From: CAZWSX01 sp964636985
GTDB taxonomy: Bacteria > Planctomycetota > Planctomycetia > Pirellulales > Pirellulaceae
Reading direction: 5' to 3'
Length of the DNA stretch: 64,000 bases
NCBI GenBank assembly: GCA_964636985.1
Contig: CAZWSX010000001.1
Location: forward strand, 642,883 to 706,882
Shown in pieces: positions 1 to 8,340 of the stretch. A model generated the notes under the pieces. The model saw only the letters and a list, made by a program, of their open reading frames with translations, was not told where the DNA came from and did no database searches. How positions within the stretch are numbered: the stretch's first letter is position 1; every line of letters starts with the position of its first letter. Made by a program: the position numbers and the translations under genes.

Positions 1-57
1 GGAAGTGAAGACGAGACCACTGCCGTCCCCTAACTTTCCTTGCTGAAGCGAGTCAAC

Positions 58-130
58 CGCGCACAGACAGGATTGTCTGTGCCACTTTCGATTTCTCCCC
101 CCTCCGCGCCCTCCGAGTCTCCGTGGTGAA
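58..130 (-). repeat. partial copy (left half) of the TIR/hairpin element
   Basis: Read on the minus strand, this stretch begins with TTCACCACGGAG at 130, continues through a purine-rich GGAG-repeated tract, and reaches a hairpin GCACAGACA-GGAT-TGTCTGTGC at 61-82 flanked by CACTTT. This is the same order as the left half of the two full-length elements at 2367 and 3234. No right half is visible in the window. The stretch from here to the lutA start (131-260) shows no other recognisable feature and presumably holds the lutABC promoter. Confidence 0.6.
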
Positions 131-260
131 TTCCCATCATCTCCCAAAATTGTAACCTTTGTTCACTAGGTCCGTACACTGATTCCGCGGGTCGTCGAAA
201 GGGGGGATTCGAAGTAGAATAACGGTCTCGCTAGTTTTCCCTCCTCACGATCGAGCATTC

Positions 261-1007
261 ATGCCCCGCGTTGGTTTATTTATCCCCTGCTATATTGACC
301 AGCTTTACCCCCGCGTCGGGATGGCGACGGTCGACATTCTGGAAAAGCTGGGGTGCGAAGTCGAATTTCCCGAGGCCCAAACCTGCTGCGGCCAGCCGAT
401 GGCCAACACCGGTTGTGCGGCCGATGCCTTGCCGCTGGCCAAACGCTTTGTCGAAATCTTTCGACCCTACGACTTCATCGTCGCGCCCAGCGGCAGCTGC
501 GTGGCCATGGTCCGGGTCCATTACTCCGAGTACTTGCACGACGATCCGGCGTACTTGGAAGTCCGCAAAAAGACCTTTGAGCTGTGCGAGTTCCTTGTCG
601 ATGTTTTGAAAGTCGACAAGATCCCAGTCAAATTGGCCAAGAAAGTCGGGCTGCACAACAGTTGCCACGGACTGCGCGAACTGCGGCTAGGCAAATCGAG
701 CGAGACCATGGGGCCGGCCTACAACAAAGCCCGTTCGCTGCTGGAAGGCGTGGAAGGGATCGAACTGGTCAACTTGCAGCGGCCGGATGAATGTTGCGGC
801 TTCGGCGGCACGTTCGCCGTCAGCGAGGAAGCCGTCAGCTGCATGATGGGGCAGGACCGGGTGCACGATCACGAGCAATCGGGAACCGAGTTGCTCACGG
901 CCAACGACATGTCGTGCCTGATGCACCTGCAGGGGCTGATTCGGCGGGAGAAAAAGCCCATCCAGGTCGCCCATATCACCGAGATTCTGGCGGGGTATCT
1001 TTCATGA
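261..1007 (+). CDS. lutA: LutA: lactate utilisation protein A, CCG-domain (Fe-S) oxidoreductase subunit
   Basis: This is the CCG-domain subunit of the cytoplasmic LutABC complex, which oxidises L-lactate to pyruvate. The 248-aa protein has two cysteine-rich CCG modules. One near residues 8-55 contains the CCGQPM motif, and a second near residues 130-190 contains SCHG and ECCGFGG. These patterns bind Fe-S clusters in the LutA/YkgE/GlpC family, and the length is typical of LutA. The stop codon overlaps the lutB start by ATGA at 1004-1007, so lutA and lutB are translationally coupled. lutC follows after a repeat insertion. Assignment to lactate rather than another 2-hydroxyacid rests on the lutA-lutB-lutC gene set. 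Confidence 0.93.
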   Translation: MPRVGLFIPCYIDQLYPRVGMATVDILEKLGCEVEFPEAQTCCGQPMANTGCAADALPLAKRFVEIFRPYDFIVAPSGSCVAMVRVHYSEYLHDDPAYLEVRKKTFELCEFLVDVLKVDKIPVKLAKKVGLHNSCHGLRELRLGKSSETMGPAYNKARSLLEGVEGIELVNLQRPDECCGFGGTFAVSEEAVSCMMGQDRVHDHEQSGTELLTANDMSCLMHLQGLIRREKKPIQVAHITEILAGYLS

Positions 1008-2413
1008 CGCACACCGTTCTCGCTTCCGAGTTCGTCGCCAACCGGATGCGGGCCAGCTGGCACGATAACTCCCTGTGGTATGTGCGGGTCAAGCGCGACC
1101 GGCAAGCGGAATCGCTCCCCGAATGGGAAACGCTCCGCGAACGGGCATCCGCGATCAAGGCAAACGTTCTGAGCCGGATGGATTTCTATCTGGAGGAGTT
1201 TGAGCGCAACGCACAACGGTTGGGAGCCAAGGTTCACTTTGCCCGCAACGCGGCGGAACACAATCAGATCGTGTTCGACATCCTCCGCCAGCACAACGTC
1301 AAGCGGCTGGTGAAAAGCAAGTCGATGCTCACCGAGGAGTGCCATCTCAATCCGTTTCTCGAGCGAAACGGCATTAGCGTCGTTGATACCGACCTGGGCG
1401 AGCGGATTGTCCAACTCGCCGAGGAGCGGCCTAGCCACATTGTGCTGCCGGCGATTCACTGGAAGCGGGAAGAAATCGGCGAGCTGTTCCACAAACATCT
1501 GCATACCGACAAAGGGGCGACCGACCCGAAGTACCTGGCCGAGGCTGCCCGCCAGCATTTGCGGGAATGCTTTCTCAAGGCCGACGCGGGACTGACTGGG
1601 GTCAATTTTGCCATCGCCGAGACGGGCGGATTCGTTGTTTGCACGAACGAAGGGAACGCCGACTTGGGGGCGTCGCTCCCCAAACTCCATATCGCGTGCA
1701 TGGGAATGGAGAAACTCATTCCCCGCGCCGCCGACCTGGGCGTCTTCCTCAGGTTGCTTGGCCGCTCGGCGACAGGCCAGCCGATCACCGCGTTTAGTTC
1801 GCACTTTCATGGACCGCAAACCGGTGGCGAACTGCACATTGTGATTGTCGACAACGGCCGCACCGAGATTCTCGGCGAGCCAGAGTTCCGCCGCTCGCTC
1901 AATTGCATTCGGTGCGGCGCGTGCATGAACACCTGCCCCGTCTATCGTCGCAGCGGCGGGCACAGTTACGACGCAACCGTGCCGGGGCCGATCGGATCGG
2001 TGCTGTCGCCATCGCAGGACATCAAAAAGCACTACAGCCTGCCGTACGCCTGCAGCTTGTGCGGCAGTTGCGACGACGTTTGTCCAGTGAAGATCGATTT
2101 ACATCACCAGCTGTTGGCCTGGCGGAAAAAGATCGTCGTCAAGGGAATCCTGCCGTGGCCCAAGCGGATGCAGATGCGGATAGCTGGCTGGGTTTTCAAT
2201 TCTCCCTCGCTCTACAACTTGGCGGGCTACGTCGCTCGCAGTGTCGTGCCGCGACTGCCGCGATTCACACTTTACAATTCACTCAATGCGTGGGGGAAGC
2301 AACGCGAATTGCCTGAGTTCCCTAAGCAGAGCTTCCGGGAGCAGTTCCGGCAGCGGAAGAAGGGAATTCACCGCGGAGACCCGGAGAGACCGGAGAAGAG
2401 GCAGGAGAATTGA
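1004..2413 (+). CDS. lutB: LutB: lactate utilisation iron-sulfur protein
   Basis: This 469-aa subunit carries an LUD domain followed by a ferredoxin-like module with two cysteine clusters, CIRCGACMNTCPVYRR and CSLCGSCDDVCPVKID, that should hold two 4Fe-4S clusters and pass electrons from lactate oxidation. The start at 1004 is chosen because it overlaps the lutA stop as ATGA; a longer reading frame beginning at 791 would lie inside lutA. The last roughly 15 residues (from GIHRGDPER to the end) are encoded by the left end of the repeat element at 2367, so the native C-terminus has probably been replaced by element sequence. The function is otherwise expected to be intact, because the Fe-S motifs lie upstream of the tail. 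Confidence 0.93.
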   Translation: MTHTVLASEFVANRMRASWHDNSLWYVRVKRDRQAESLPEWETLRERASAIKANVLSRMDFYLEEFERNAQRLGAKVHFARNAAEHNQIVFDILRQHNVKRLVKSKSMLTEECHLNPFLERNGISVVDTDLGERIVQLAEERPSHIVLPAIHWKREEIGELFHKHLHTDKGATDPKYLAEAARQHLRECFLKADAGLTGVNFAIAETGGFVVCTNEGNADLGASLPKLHIACMGMEKLIPRAADLGVFLRLLGRSATGQPITAFSSHFHGPQTGGELHIVIVDNGRTEILGEPEFRRSLNCIRCGACMNTCPVYRRSGGHSYDATVPGPIGSVLSPSQDIKKHYSLPYACSLCGSCDDVCPVKIDLHHQLLAWRKKIVVKGILPWPKRMQMRIAGWVFNSPSLYNLAGYVARSVVPRLPRFTLYNSLNAWGKQRELPEFPKQSFREQFRQRKKGIHRGDPERPEKRQEN

Positions 2414-2609
2414 AAAAGTGGCACAGACAATCCTGTCTGTGCGCGGTGGACGTTGCGATGCAGAGTATTGTCGAGCTGCACGAGATATCGTTTAACTACT
2501 CCTGCTTAATTGATTGCTGATTTGTGATTTGCGAAGTAAGCCAACTTCGCTCCCCACCTCCCATTCCCCCCTTCTCCCTCTCCGGTCCCTCCGGGGCTCC
2601 GCGGTGCAA
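2367..2609 (+). mobile_element. MITE-like element, full-length copy 1 (243 bp)
   Basis: The copy begins with TTCACCGCGGAGACCCGGAG and ends with CTCCGGGGCTCCGCGGTGCAA-like sequence, so its ends form imperfect terminal inverted repeats of about 30 bp. Inside are a hairpin with the fixed core GACA-ATCC-TGTC at 2421-2442, an AT-rich spacer, a second perfect hairpin GCGAAGT/ACTTCGC near 2531-2550, and a pyrimidine-rich tract that mirrors the purine-rich left end. It has no ORF of its own. Its left end overlaps the 3' end of lutB and its right end lies 14 bp before lutC. Copy 2 at 3234 has the same length. Mobility is inferred from the structure; no target-site duplication was confirmed. Confidence 0.6.
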
Positions 2610-2623
2610 ACCAAAAAACGCCC

Positions 2624-3214
2624 ATGTCCAGTCGCGATTTGATTTTGAATTCCATCCGGGCTCACAAGCTCGCGCCGCAACCGTTGCCGGAGACGACCGG
2701 GCCGTGGATTGTTTATAACGATCCGCTGGCCCAGTTCATCAAGACGCTGGAGTTTGTCGGTGGTGAATGCCAGCCGATGCCCGACTTGGCGGCAGCCGAC
2801 CAGCATTTGCGTGCGCATCCCCAATGGCAATCGGCTCGTAAGACGATCAGCCATGTTGCCGGGGTGGGGGAAACCAACGTCGATCTGTCGACGATCAAAG
2901 ATCCTCACCAATTAGAAGACATCGACTTCGCCGTGATCGAGGGAGAATTCGCCATCGCCGAGAATGCGGCGGTGTGGGTGTGGGGGCACAAGATGGTTCA
3001 TCGGACGTTGCCTTTCATTACGCAACACCTGGCGATCGTTTTCCGCCGGAGCGACTTACTCCACAACATGCCGCAAGGATACGAGCGGCTCCAGTTTAAA
3101 GAGCCAAGCTTCGGCGTCTTCATCAGCGGGCCGAGCAAGACCGCCGACATCGAACAATCGCTCGTCATCGGCGCGCACGGAGCGCGATCGCTGACCGTCT
3201 ACTGCGTCGGGTGA
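2624..3214 (+). CDS. lutC: LutC: LUD-domain lactate utilisation protein C
   Basis: This 196-aa protein is the third subunit of the LutABC lactate oxidation complex. The LUD-domain signature GPSKTADIEQSLVIGAHG lies near the C-terminus (about residues 168-185), with a conserved glycine-rich end. It is somewhat shorter than many LutC proteins (about 220-240 aa), mainly in the N-terminal part. It is separated from lutB by 210 bp that is almost wholly a repeat element, so cotranscription with lutAB is likely but the spacing is atypical. A second element copy follows its stop codon, so the gene is bracketed by direct copies of the element. Confidence 0.88.
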   Translation: MSSRDLILNSIRAHKLAPQPLPETTGPWIVYNDPLAQFIKTLEFVGGECQPMPDLAAADQHLRAHPQWQSARKTISHVAGVGETNVDLSTIKDPHQLEDIDFAVIEGEFAIAENAAVWVWGHKMVHRTLPFITQHLAIVFRRSDLLHNMPQGYERLQFKEPSFGVFISGPSKTADIEQSLVIGAHGARSLTVYCVG

Positions 3215-3233
3215 TTTTGCCACAGAGCGGGGG

Positions 3234-3476
3234 AATCACCGCGGAGACCCGGAGGAACCGGAGAAGAGGCAGTAGAATTGAAAAAGTGGCACAGACAATC
3301 CTGTCTGTGCGCGGTGCACGCGATTTAGCACGTTGGATTTGGATCTTCAAGACATGCTGATTAATCGATTGATGATTGTTGATTTGTGATTTACGAAGTA
3401 CGGACCTACTGCTCCCCATCTCCCATTCCCCCCGTCTCCCCTTCGCATTCTCCTCCTCCGGTTCTCCGGGGTGAAT
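3234..3476 (+). mobile_element. MITE-like element, full-length copy 2 (243 bp)
   Basis: It has the same architecture and length as copy 1 at 2367, in the same orientation. The left end AATCACCGCGGAGACCCGGAG is followed by the hairpin GCACAGACA-ATCC-TGTCTGTGC at 3289-3310, an AT-rich spacer, a weaker second hairpin with AGTA/TACT arms, a pyrimidine tract, and the right end TTCTCCGGGGTGAAT. The first ~75 bp are nearly identical to copy 1, which suggests recent duplication or homogenisation. It sits between the convergent 3' ends of lutC and the DUF1501 gene. Confidence 0.6.
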
Positions 3477-3481
3477 CCTTC

Positions 3482-4903
3482 CTACCCGAACCAGTCCACC
3501 TGGGGCCGGCCGCCTTCGGTGATCCGGTGGGGGCGGCCTTGGGCGTCGGGGAGCATCATGTCGGGATCGATCCCCATGGCCCAGTAGATGGTGGCGGCAA
3601 GATCTTCGGGACTGTAAGGCGTGTCGAGAGCGTATCCGCCGATGCGGTCGGACTTGCCGATCACGGCGCCGCGGCGGATGCCACCGCCTGCGAGTAGCGC
3701 GGGGAACAGCGTGCTCCAGTGGTCGCGGCCCCAGTTAGCGTTGGCCCGCGGCGTGCGTCCCATCTCTCCCAGTGCGATTACCATCGTTTCGTCGAGTAGG
3801 CCGCGCTGATCGAGATCGGTTAGCAGTGCCGAGGCCGCCTGGTCGAAGCTGGGGAGAAGGTGATTCTTGACATCGGTGCTATTGAGGTGCGAGTCCCAGC
3901 TGTAGCCGTCGACGGCATCGTAGAAGACGGTGACGACGCGGACGCCGGCCTCGACGAGTCGCCGGGCCATCAAGCACGATTGGCCGAAGAGGTGCCGGCC
4001 ATATTGGTCGCGCAGTTCAGGGCGTTCTTGCTTGATGTCGAGGGCGGCGCGAGTTTTCTCCGACGAGACTAGCGAGAGGGCGCGCTGGCGATGGCGCGAG
4101 AACGTTCGCTCGGGCAAGTATTCCAAGCGGCGCCGTTCTTCCTGCAATTGAGCCAGCAGCGAATGCCGGCTGTGCATGACATCGAGTGTGACGTTAGGTT
4201 GCAGCCCGGCGATGGGGAACGTGAGTTCTTCGTCGGTGCAGTCTCGCCAGTAGGGATTGTCCTTTTCGTTCTTGCGATCGACCGCTGTGCAGAGCGGATC
4301 GTACGCGCGGCCGAGCCAGCCGCCGTATTGGCCGGGGCGGAGGTATTGCCCTTGCTGTTCGATGCGCCCGAGCCGGTTGGGGACGCACATCGACGTCGGC
4401 AATTCGCGCTGGAGGCCTGCCGGCGATTGCTGGGCGAGGTACTCGTTCACGGCGGCGATCGACGGCCAGTCCTGCGGCGTGGCATTGAAACCGCCGCCGA
4501 TAGGAATGTGCCAGCGTTTGCCGGTTTGCAGGTAATGGCCGCCACCGCTGTGATCGTTGAACGTGTGCGACATCGTCCGTACGATCGTGAACTTGTCGGA
4601 AATGCCAGCCAGTCGCGGCAGTTGATCGCAAACGAGCAGTCCAGGCGTCTTACACGGAGTCGTCTTGAAGGGCCCACGAATGTTGTCTGGAGCCTCGGGC
4701 TTCATGTCGAATGTTTCGAGCTGGCTCGGGCCACCGAAGAGAAATAGAAAGATCACCGACTTCGCCTTGGGCTTCGCACTTGTTTGCGACTCGGCGGCCA
4801 GCAGATTATTTAACGTGACGCCGCACAGTCCGGCACCCCCTGCAGAGAGGAGCGCGCGTCGCGACAATCCATTGCGGTCGACGGGGCGGGTGAGTTCGAG
4901 CAT
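3482..4903 (-). CDS. DUF1501 domain-containing protein (sulfatase-like fold, secreted)
   Basis: This 473-aa DUF1501 protein belongs to a family greatly expanded in planctomycetes and related to the alkaline phosphatase/sulfatase fold. The N-terminus has an RRALLSAGGAGLCG segment that looks like a Tat-type export signal. Family landmarks are FLFLFGGPSQLETFDMKPEAP (beginning near residue 54), the TFNDHSGGGHYLQTG region, and a C-terminal ALGEMGRTPRANANWGRDHW segment with likely metal-ligand residues. Start 4903 is preferred over 4936 because GAGG lies about 9 nt upstream and the signal then begins properly. DUF1501 genes usually sit beside a DUF1549/DUF1553 cytochrome-type partner, but none is adjacent here. 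The substrate is unknown. Confidence 0.9.
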   Translation of the reverse strand: MLELTRPVDRNGLSRRALLSAGGAGLCGVTLNNLLAAESQTSAKPKAKSVIFLFLFGGPSQLETFDMKPEAPDNIRGPFKTTPCKTPGLLVCDQLPRLAGISDKFTIVRTMSHTFNDHSGGGHYLQTGKRWHIPIGGGFNATPQDWPSIAAVNEYLAQQSPAGLQRELPTSMCVPNRLGRIEQQGQYLRPGQYGGWLGRAYDPLCTAVDRKNEKDNPYWRDCTDEELTFPIAGLQPNVTLDVMHSRHSLLAQLQEERRRLEYLPERTFSRHRQRALSLVSSEKTRAALDIKQERPELRDQYGRHLFGQSCLMARRLVEAGVRVVTVFYDAVDGYSWDSHLNSTDVKNHLLPSFDQAASALLTDLDQRGLLDETMVIALGEMGRTPRANANWGRDHWSTLFPALLAGGGIRRGAVIGKSDRIGGYALDTPYSPEDLAATIYWAMGIDPDMMLPDAQGRPHRITEGGRPQVDWFG

Positions 4904-4982
4904 GGGCGGGAACCTCGGGCGGGGATGATGATTCATCAGTGAGGCTGGATCAGTTTAACCTGCTGCGGGAGGCGAGGGCAAC

Positions 4983-5144
4983 TTCACCCGCGGGCGTGAG
5001 GGGGAGAAGGGGTGACTGGGGGAAGGGGAGTGGATTTCGAGATTGATGATTGATGATTTTTGATTTGCGAAGTAGCGGCCTACTGCTCCCCATCTCCCAT
5101 TCCCCCTGACTCCCCCTCGGGTCCCTGAGAGCTTACGTGGTGAA
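4983..5144 (+). mobile_element. MITE-like element, internally deleted copy 3
   Basis: The right part, with the GATTGATGATT-type AT-rich spacer, a hairpin AGTAG-CGGC-CTACT, the pyrimidine tract CTCCCCATCTCCCATTCCCC and an end in GTGGTGAA, matches full-length copies 1 and 2. The left end TTCACCCGCGGGCG is divergent and the GACA-ATCC-TGTC hairpin is missing, so the copy is about 80 bp shorter. It lies between the divergent-strand flanks of the DUF1501 gene and the next gene. Confidence 0.5.
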
Positions 5145-5163
5145 ACAAAAAAATGTCGTGACC

Positions 5164-5676
5164 TCAACGCCTTGGAGCGGCGTTTCTCATTCGGATCATC
5201 GAAAACTGTAACGTCGAGTTGGCCACGGCGTCGTGGAGCGACCAGAGGTTGGGCATCAGATGCAATTCAACTCCGCGACTCCGCAGGGCGGACAGGATGT
5301 CGTCGATGACTTCGACTTGCGTTGGGGCAACGGCCTGGCGGCTGGTAAAGTAGCCGGCGCACTTGTCCAGGCATTGGAACGCGTCGGGAGGGAGACGGTA
5401 GCAGTAGAGTCGACAGGCCAAGACCCGCTCGAACCAGGCGCTTTCGATGGCGACGACCGCTGGGCTCGATCCTAGAAATCGTTCGATGTCGGCGTTTATC
5501 GTTTGGGGACCGGCGTAATACGTCACTCGCGGGCAATCGCGCGGCAGCAGGTAGTTGTGAAGGCGGTCGGCGTCGATTGCCCAGACGACCGGCTCGGCAG
5601 CGTAGGGCGACGGCCGCGGTTCGAAACGCCCGATGCCGGATTCTTCGCTGATGTGGCAGAGCATTGGGTCGGGCAT
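5164..5676 (-). CDS. DUF6886-like protein
   Basis: This is a soluble protein of about 170 aa. The N-terminal half reads MLCHISEESGIGRFEPRP, VVWAIDADRLHNYLLPRDCPRV and ends with ESAWFERV, a pattern I associate with the small uncharacterised DUF6886 family. The start is placed at the ATG at 5676; the ATG at 5664, directly before LCHISEE, is an equally good choice. No catalytic motif or membrane segment is evident. Its role is unknown. The neighbours on both sides are also unrecognised, so the context gives no help. Confidence 0.6.
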   Translation of the reverse strand: MPDPMLCHISEESGIGRFEPRPSPYAAEPVVWAIDADRLHNYLLPRDCPRVTYYAGPQTINADIERFLGSSPAVVAIESAWFERVLACRLYCYRLPPDAFQCLDKCAGYFTSRQAVAPTQVEVIDDILSALRSRGVELHLMPNLWSLHDAVANSTLQFSMIRMRNAAPRR

Positions 5677-5814
5677 TAGTATTGCAAGCAAGCCGAGGTA
5701 TCAAAAGGCTGCCGAACCTCGTGCGGTTAGCATCTGTCCTGATAGTTGCGCCTGGGCTATCTGTGGTGATGACTGCCATACCTTAACCGCCGGACCTATG
5801 AGGTTCGATAGCCC

Positions 5815-6576
5815 ATGTCTCGGCCCGATATTCTCCTTAAGCGATTTCCGCCAGCGCCGTATGGGCTGCTCGACGCCGCGCGGGTGGGACTCGATGATTC
5901 CATGCTCTGGGACATCGCCATGGCCGACTATGGATGCGGGGCGCAGGAGGCATTCGACGATCTAGTGGCGATCCGCGAGAGCGGGTTGACTCCGCAAAGC
6001 GTGCCATGGATTCTGTCGGAAGTCCTGTGTTTGACTCGCTGGCGCACTCCCGAGCGGCCCAATCCGCCCTCCTTTCAACCTGGTCCGACGGGCGTGCGCG
6101 GCCATCGCGTTCGATTGTTCGCGTGCGCGGTGCTGATATGCATCGACTTCGAAAGTTCGAGCGGGCCATACGACACGTCGCCCGACTCCACGTTGGCTCG
6201 CTGTCTGGAAAGCGTGGGCGTACTGGGAGAGAAGTACGAAGAAGCTTTAGGCTCTTTCTTGACGTGGCGAATTCCAAAAACCGACGAACGGCTGCTCTAT
6301 GCCGTTTCGCTGCTCGTTTTGGCCATGCGGTCGCAGTCGAACCGCATGGCGCAGTCGGAAGTCGGCATCCTGGCGGATTGGGTACTGAAAGAAGAGCAGG
6401 CCTACGGCCCAACGACTTCGGCGTACGATCCCAATCCCATGCCCTCGAGCTTCAGCATGATGCAAGGCTTTTGGAAAGCGGGAGCAGCCGAACTGCGTGC
6501 CAAGGCGGCTGAAAACACGGACCCGCAAGTTCGCGAAAAAGTCTTGTTGTGCGCGCTGGTGCTCGATCCGACCTGA
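5815..6576 (+). CDS. hypothetical protein
   Basis: I do not recognise this 253-aa protein. It is soluble, with a predicted mostly helical composition. A leucine-rich centre (LLYAVSLLVLAMRS, about residues 158-171) may be a buried helix rather than a membrane span. No signal peptide or metal motif is visible. The reading frame uses normal high-GC codons and is convergent with the next gene, with 18 bp between the stops. It may be a HEAT-like or immunity-type helical protein, but nothing in the sequence proves this. Confidence 0.6.
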   Translation: MSRPDILLKRFPPAPYGLLDAARVGLDDSMLWDIAMADYGCGAQEAFDDLVAIRESGLTPQSVPWILSEVLCLTRWRTPERPNPPSFQPGPTGVRGHRVRLFACAVLICIDFESSSGPYDTSPDSTLARCLESVGVLGEKYEEALGSFLTWRIPKTDERLLYAVSLLVLAMRSQSNRMAQSEVGILADWVLKEEQAYGPTTSAYDPNPMPSSFSMMQGFWKAGAAELRAKAAENTDPQVREKVLLCALVLDPT

Positions 6577-6594
6577 TGGAGTTTGCCATCGGCA

Positions 6595-7242
6595 TCACCA
6601 GGGGAGCCAAGACCAGCGTTTCTTGCCGCCGCCGGGGAGTTCGATTGGTTTCAATATCTCCCATGGCTGTGGGCCGGCCCCTGGTATGTCTTGGTCGTAC
6701 CTTACGCCACCGAGGGCCACGAATAGCTCGACCGGGATATCAAAGATGAAATCGGCACCATCGTCATCGGCCTGCCGCGCGACAAGCCGTTCGCGGATGG
6801 GGGCCAGCTCCGAGGGTAAATCTCCTGTCGGTTCCAAATGCTCGATGCCATGTTGTGCGTCGTGCGAGATGGTCCATCGTTCGACACCGTTCGACCACCC
6901 ACAAGCGTAACTGTGCATCACGGTTTCGTTGGCGTAACAAGCGACTAACGACGCACCGGCCGAGAGACGCGCGTACGCTTTGGGGTCCGGATTGATCCGA
7001 TCCTGGTCGTTGACGTACAAGAGGTACGCGCCGCTGGGAAGCATCGCTCCGACGACTGGCGATTCGGCGATCTCTTCGTGTTCTCCCGTTGGCGCGACTC
7101 CGTACTCCTGTTGGATGGTGCCAGGCACTTTGCCGGTGATGGATATCAGTTGAACGCGGAATCCCATGGAGCGGACGTTTCTGGGGTTTGAATGGCCCAG
7201 GCGGAGCGGGTTGAACCAATCGTTCCAGGTTGGGCTCGACAT
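6595..7242 (-). CDS. hypothetical protein
   Basis: I do not recognise this 215-aa soluble protein. Its composition suggests a beta-rich fold, with segments such as GAYLLYVNDQ and DFIFDIPVELFVALGG. The start at 7242 lies 12 bp downstream of the PLD-like gene's stop on the same strand, so the two are probably cotranscribed. An internal ATG (MGFRVQ, about 7167) is an alternative start. No export signal is seen. Confidence 0.55.
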   Translation of the reverse strand: MSSPTWNDWFNPLRLGHSNPRNVRSMGFRVQLISITGKVPGTIQQEYGVAPTGEHEEIAESPVVGAMLPSGAYLLYVNDQDRINPDPKAYARLSAGASLVACYANETVMHSYACGWSNGVERWTISHDAQHGIEHLEPTGDLPSELAPIRERLVARQADDDGADFIFDIPVELFVALGGVRYDQDIPGAGPQPWEILKPIELPGGGKKRWSWLPW

Positions 7243-7254
7243 CCTTAAGCGGGG

Positions 7255-8211
7255 TCAACTCTTCGCCCAAATTTGCTGAGCATCGTGAACCAGGGTGGCG
7301 TCCCGTATCATTCGAGCTTGACGCACGTCCATGAGCAACTTACCAACCGCTGGAACGCTATGCTGCACTTCTGACAAACTCCGCTGACGCAATCTTTTTC
7401 TTCGTTCAACGAATACCATCAGTCGTTTGCCTCGCTTGTACCTTTTGATCAAAACGACCTTTTCTGGGGGTTGAAGAAAGATCTTGCGTGGTGATGCTTC
7501 GTGGACTCGCAGGATCACGTCCCCTTCTCGGACGCCTCGAAAAAAGGCAGACGAGTGTCCGTGCCACCTGAAGTCGTCCATTTTGAAGTCATCGGACGAT
7601 AATCGTTGTATCGCGACGTCCCTTGAGGTTTCCTCTGCCTCATAATCGGCCTCTTGCCAATAGCCTTCTACAGTCCTTACTGCCCAGATCGGATTGTGTT
7701 GGGGGATAATTCGTCGTTGACGACGGCCGTTTCCGCGTCGGCCAACCTTCGATTTGAATCGCTTTGGATCATACAACTGTATAAGACGGTCGAGTTCTGC
7801 CGGCGTCATCGCCTCGCCAACGAGTGAACGAACAAACGTCTTGCACGCCTGTACCAATGATCGGTCCTTGCTGACAATGGCTGCTTCTAACAGCCCCTCT
7901 GATGAGCTAGAGACGTTACTCGATCCTACAAAAACGCGTGACCCGAGAACGAACACCTTGGCATGAAGATTGGAGACGTTGTAGACCATCACCCCATGCT
8001 CCAGGTACTTTAGGACTTCTCTTGGGTCTGTTTGTCCACCTCTAACGGTCGTTTCATTGCAGTTGACTACCAACAGACTGCCTGGCCTAAGCGGCAAGCG
8101 CCGAAAAGCACCGGGACTTAAGTATGCAACCGCCACACAACTACGGCGTTTCGTTTCTTTTGCTTGCCGTTTGAGTTCGTGCCAGAGTTGGTCAGAGATT
8201 AATGATGTCAT
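7255..8211 (-). CDS. PLD-like domain protein (single HxK motif)
   Basis: The 318-aa protein contains one phospholipase-D-superfamily motif, LHAKVFVLGSRVFVGSSNVS (about residues 82-101). The His and Lys of HxKxxxxD are present, but the Asp position is Gly. The downstream GSSNVS stretch is typical of PLD-like nucleases and restriction/repair-associated PLD proteins. The C-terminal two thirds are basic (GRRGNGRRQRR; KRYKRGKRLMVFVERRKRLRQR) and could bind nucleic acid. The gene appears AT-richer than its surroundings and has few shadow ORFs, which suggests different ancestry. Only one motif is present, so activity would need a dimer. A nuclease role is inference. Confidence 0.72.
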   Translation of the reverse strand: MTSLISDQLWHELKRQAKETKRRSCVAVAYLSPGAFRRLPLRPGSLLVVNCNETTVRGGQTDPREVLKYLEHGVMVYNVSNLHAKVFVLGSRVFVGSSNVSSSSEGLLEAAIVSKDRSLVQACKTFVRSLVGEAMTPAELDRLIQLYDPKRFKSKVGRRGNGRRQRRIIPQHNPIWAVRTVEGYWQEADYEAEETSRDVAIQRLSSDDFKMDDFRWHGHSSAFFRGVREGDVILRVHEASPRKIFLQPPEKVVLIKRYKRGKRLMVFVERRKRLRQRSLSEVQHSVPAVGKLLMDVRQARMIRDATLVHDAQQIWAKS

Positions 8212-8340
8212 GCAAGATACCTAACCATACCTTTCCAATCATTTGCCTAAGTTTTATGCAGAACAACGCGGAAAAGTTTGCGTCGACATTTCGGCGTAAG
8301 TAACCGCCCTTCACCTTAATTGACGCCTCTGTAGTTCACG

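Noticed and set aside
869..2032. Minus-strand open frame of 387 aa opposite lutB
   Set aside because: It lies antisense to a confidently identified gene and its composition is typical of a high-GC shadow frame; no motif, ribosome binding site or promoter supports it.
2418..2442. TGGCAC at the edge of the hairpin repeat as a sigma54 -24 box
   Set aside because: The matching -12 GC is missing at the required spacing, so the resemblance is only to the -24 half.
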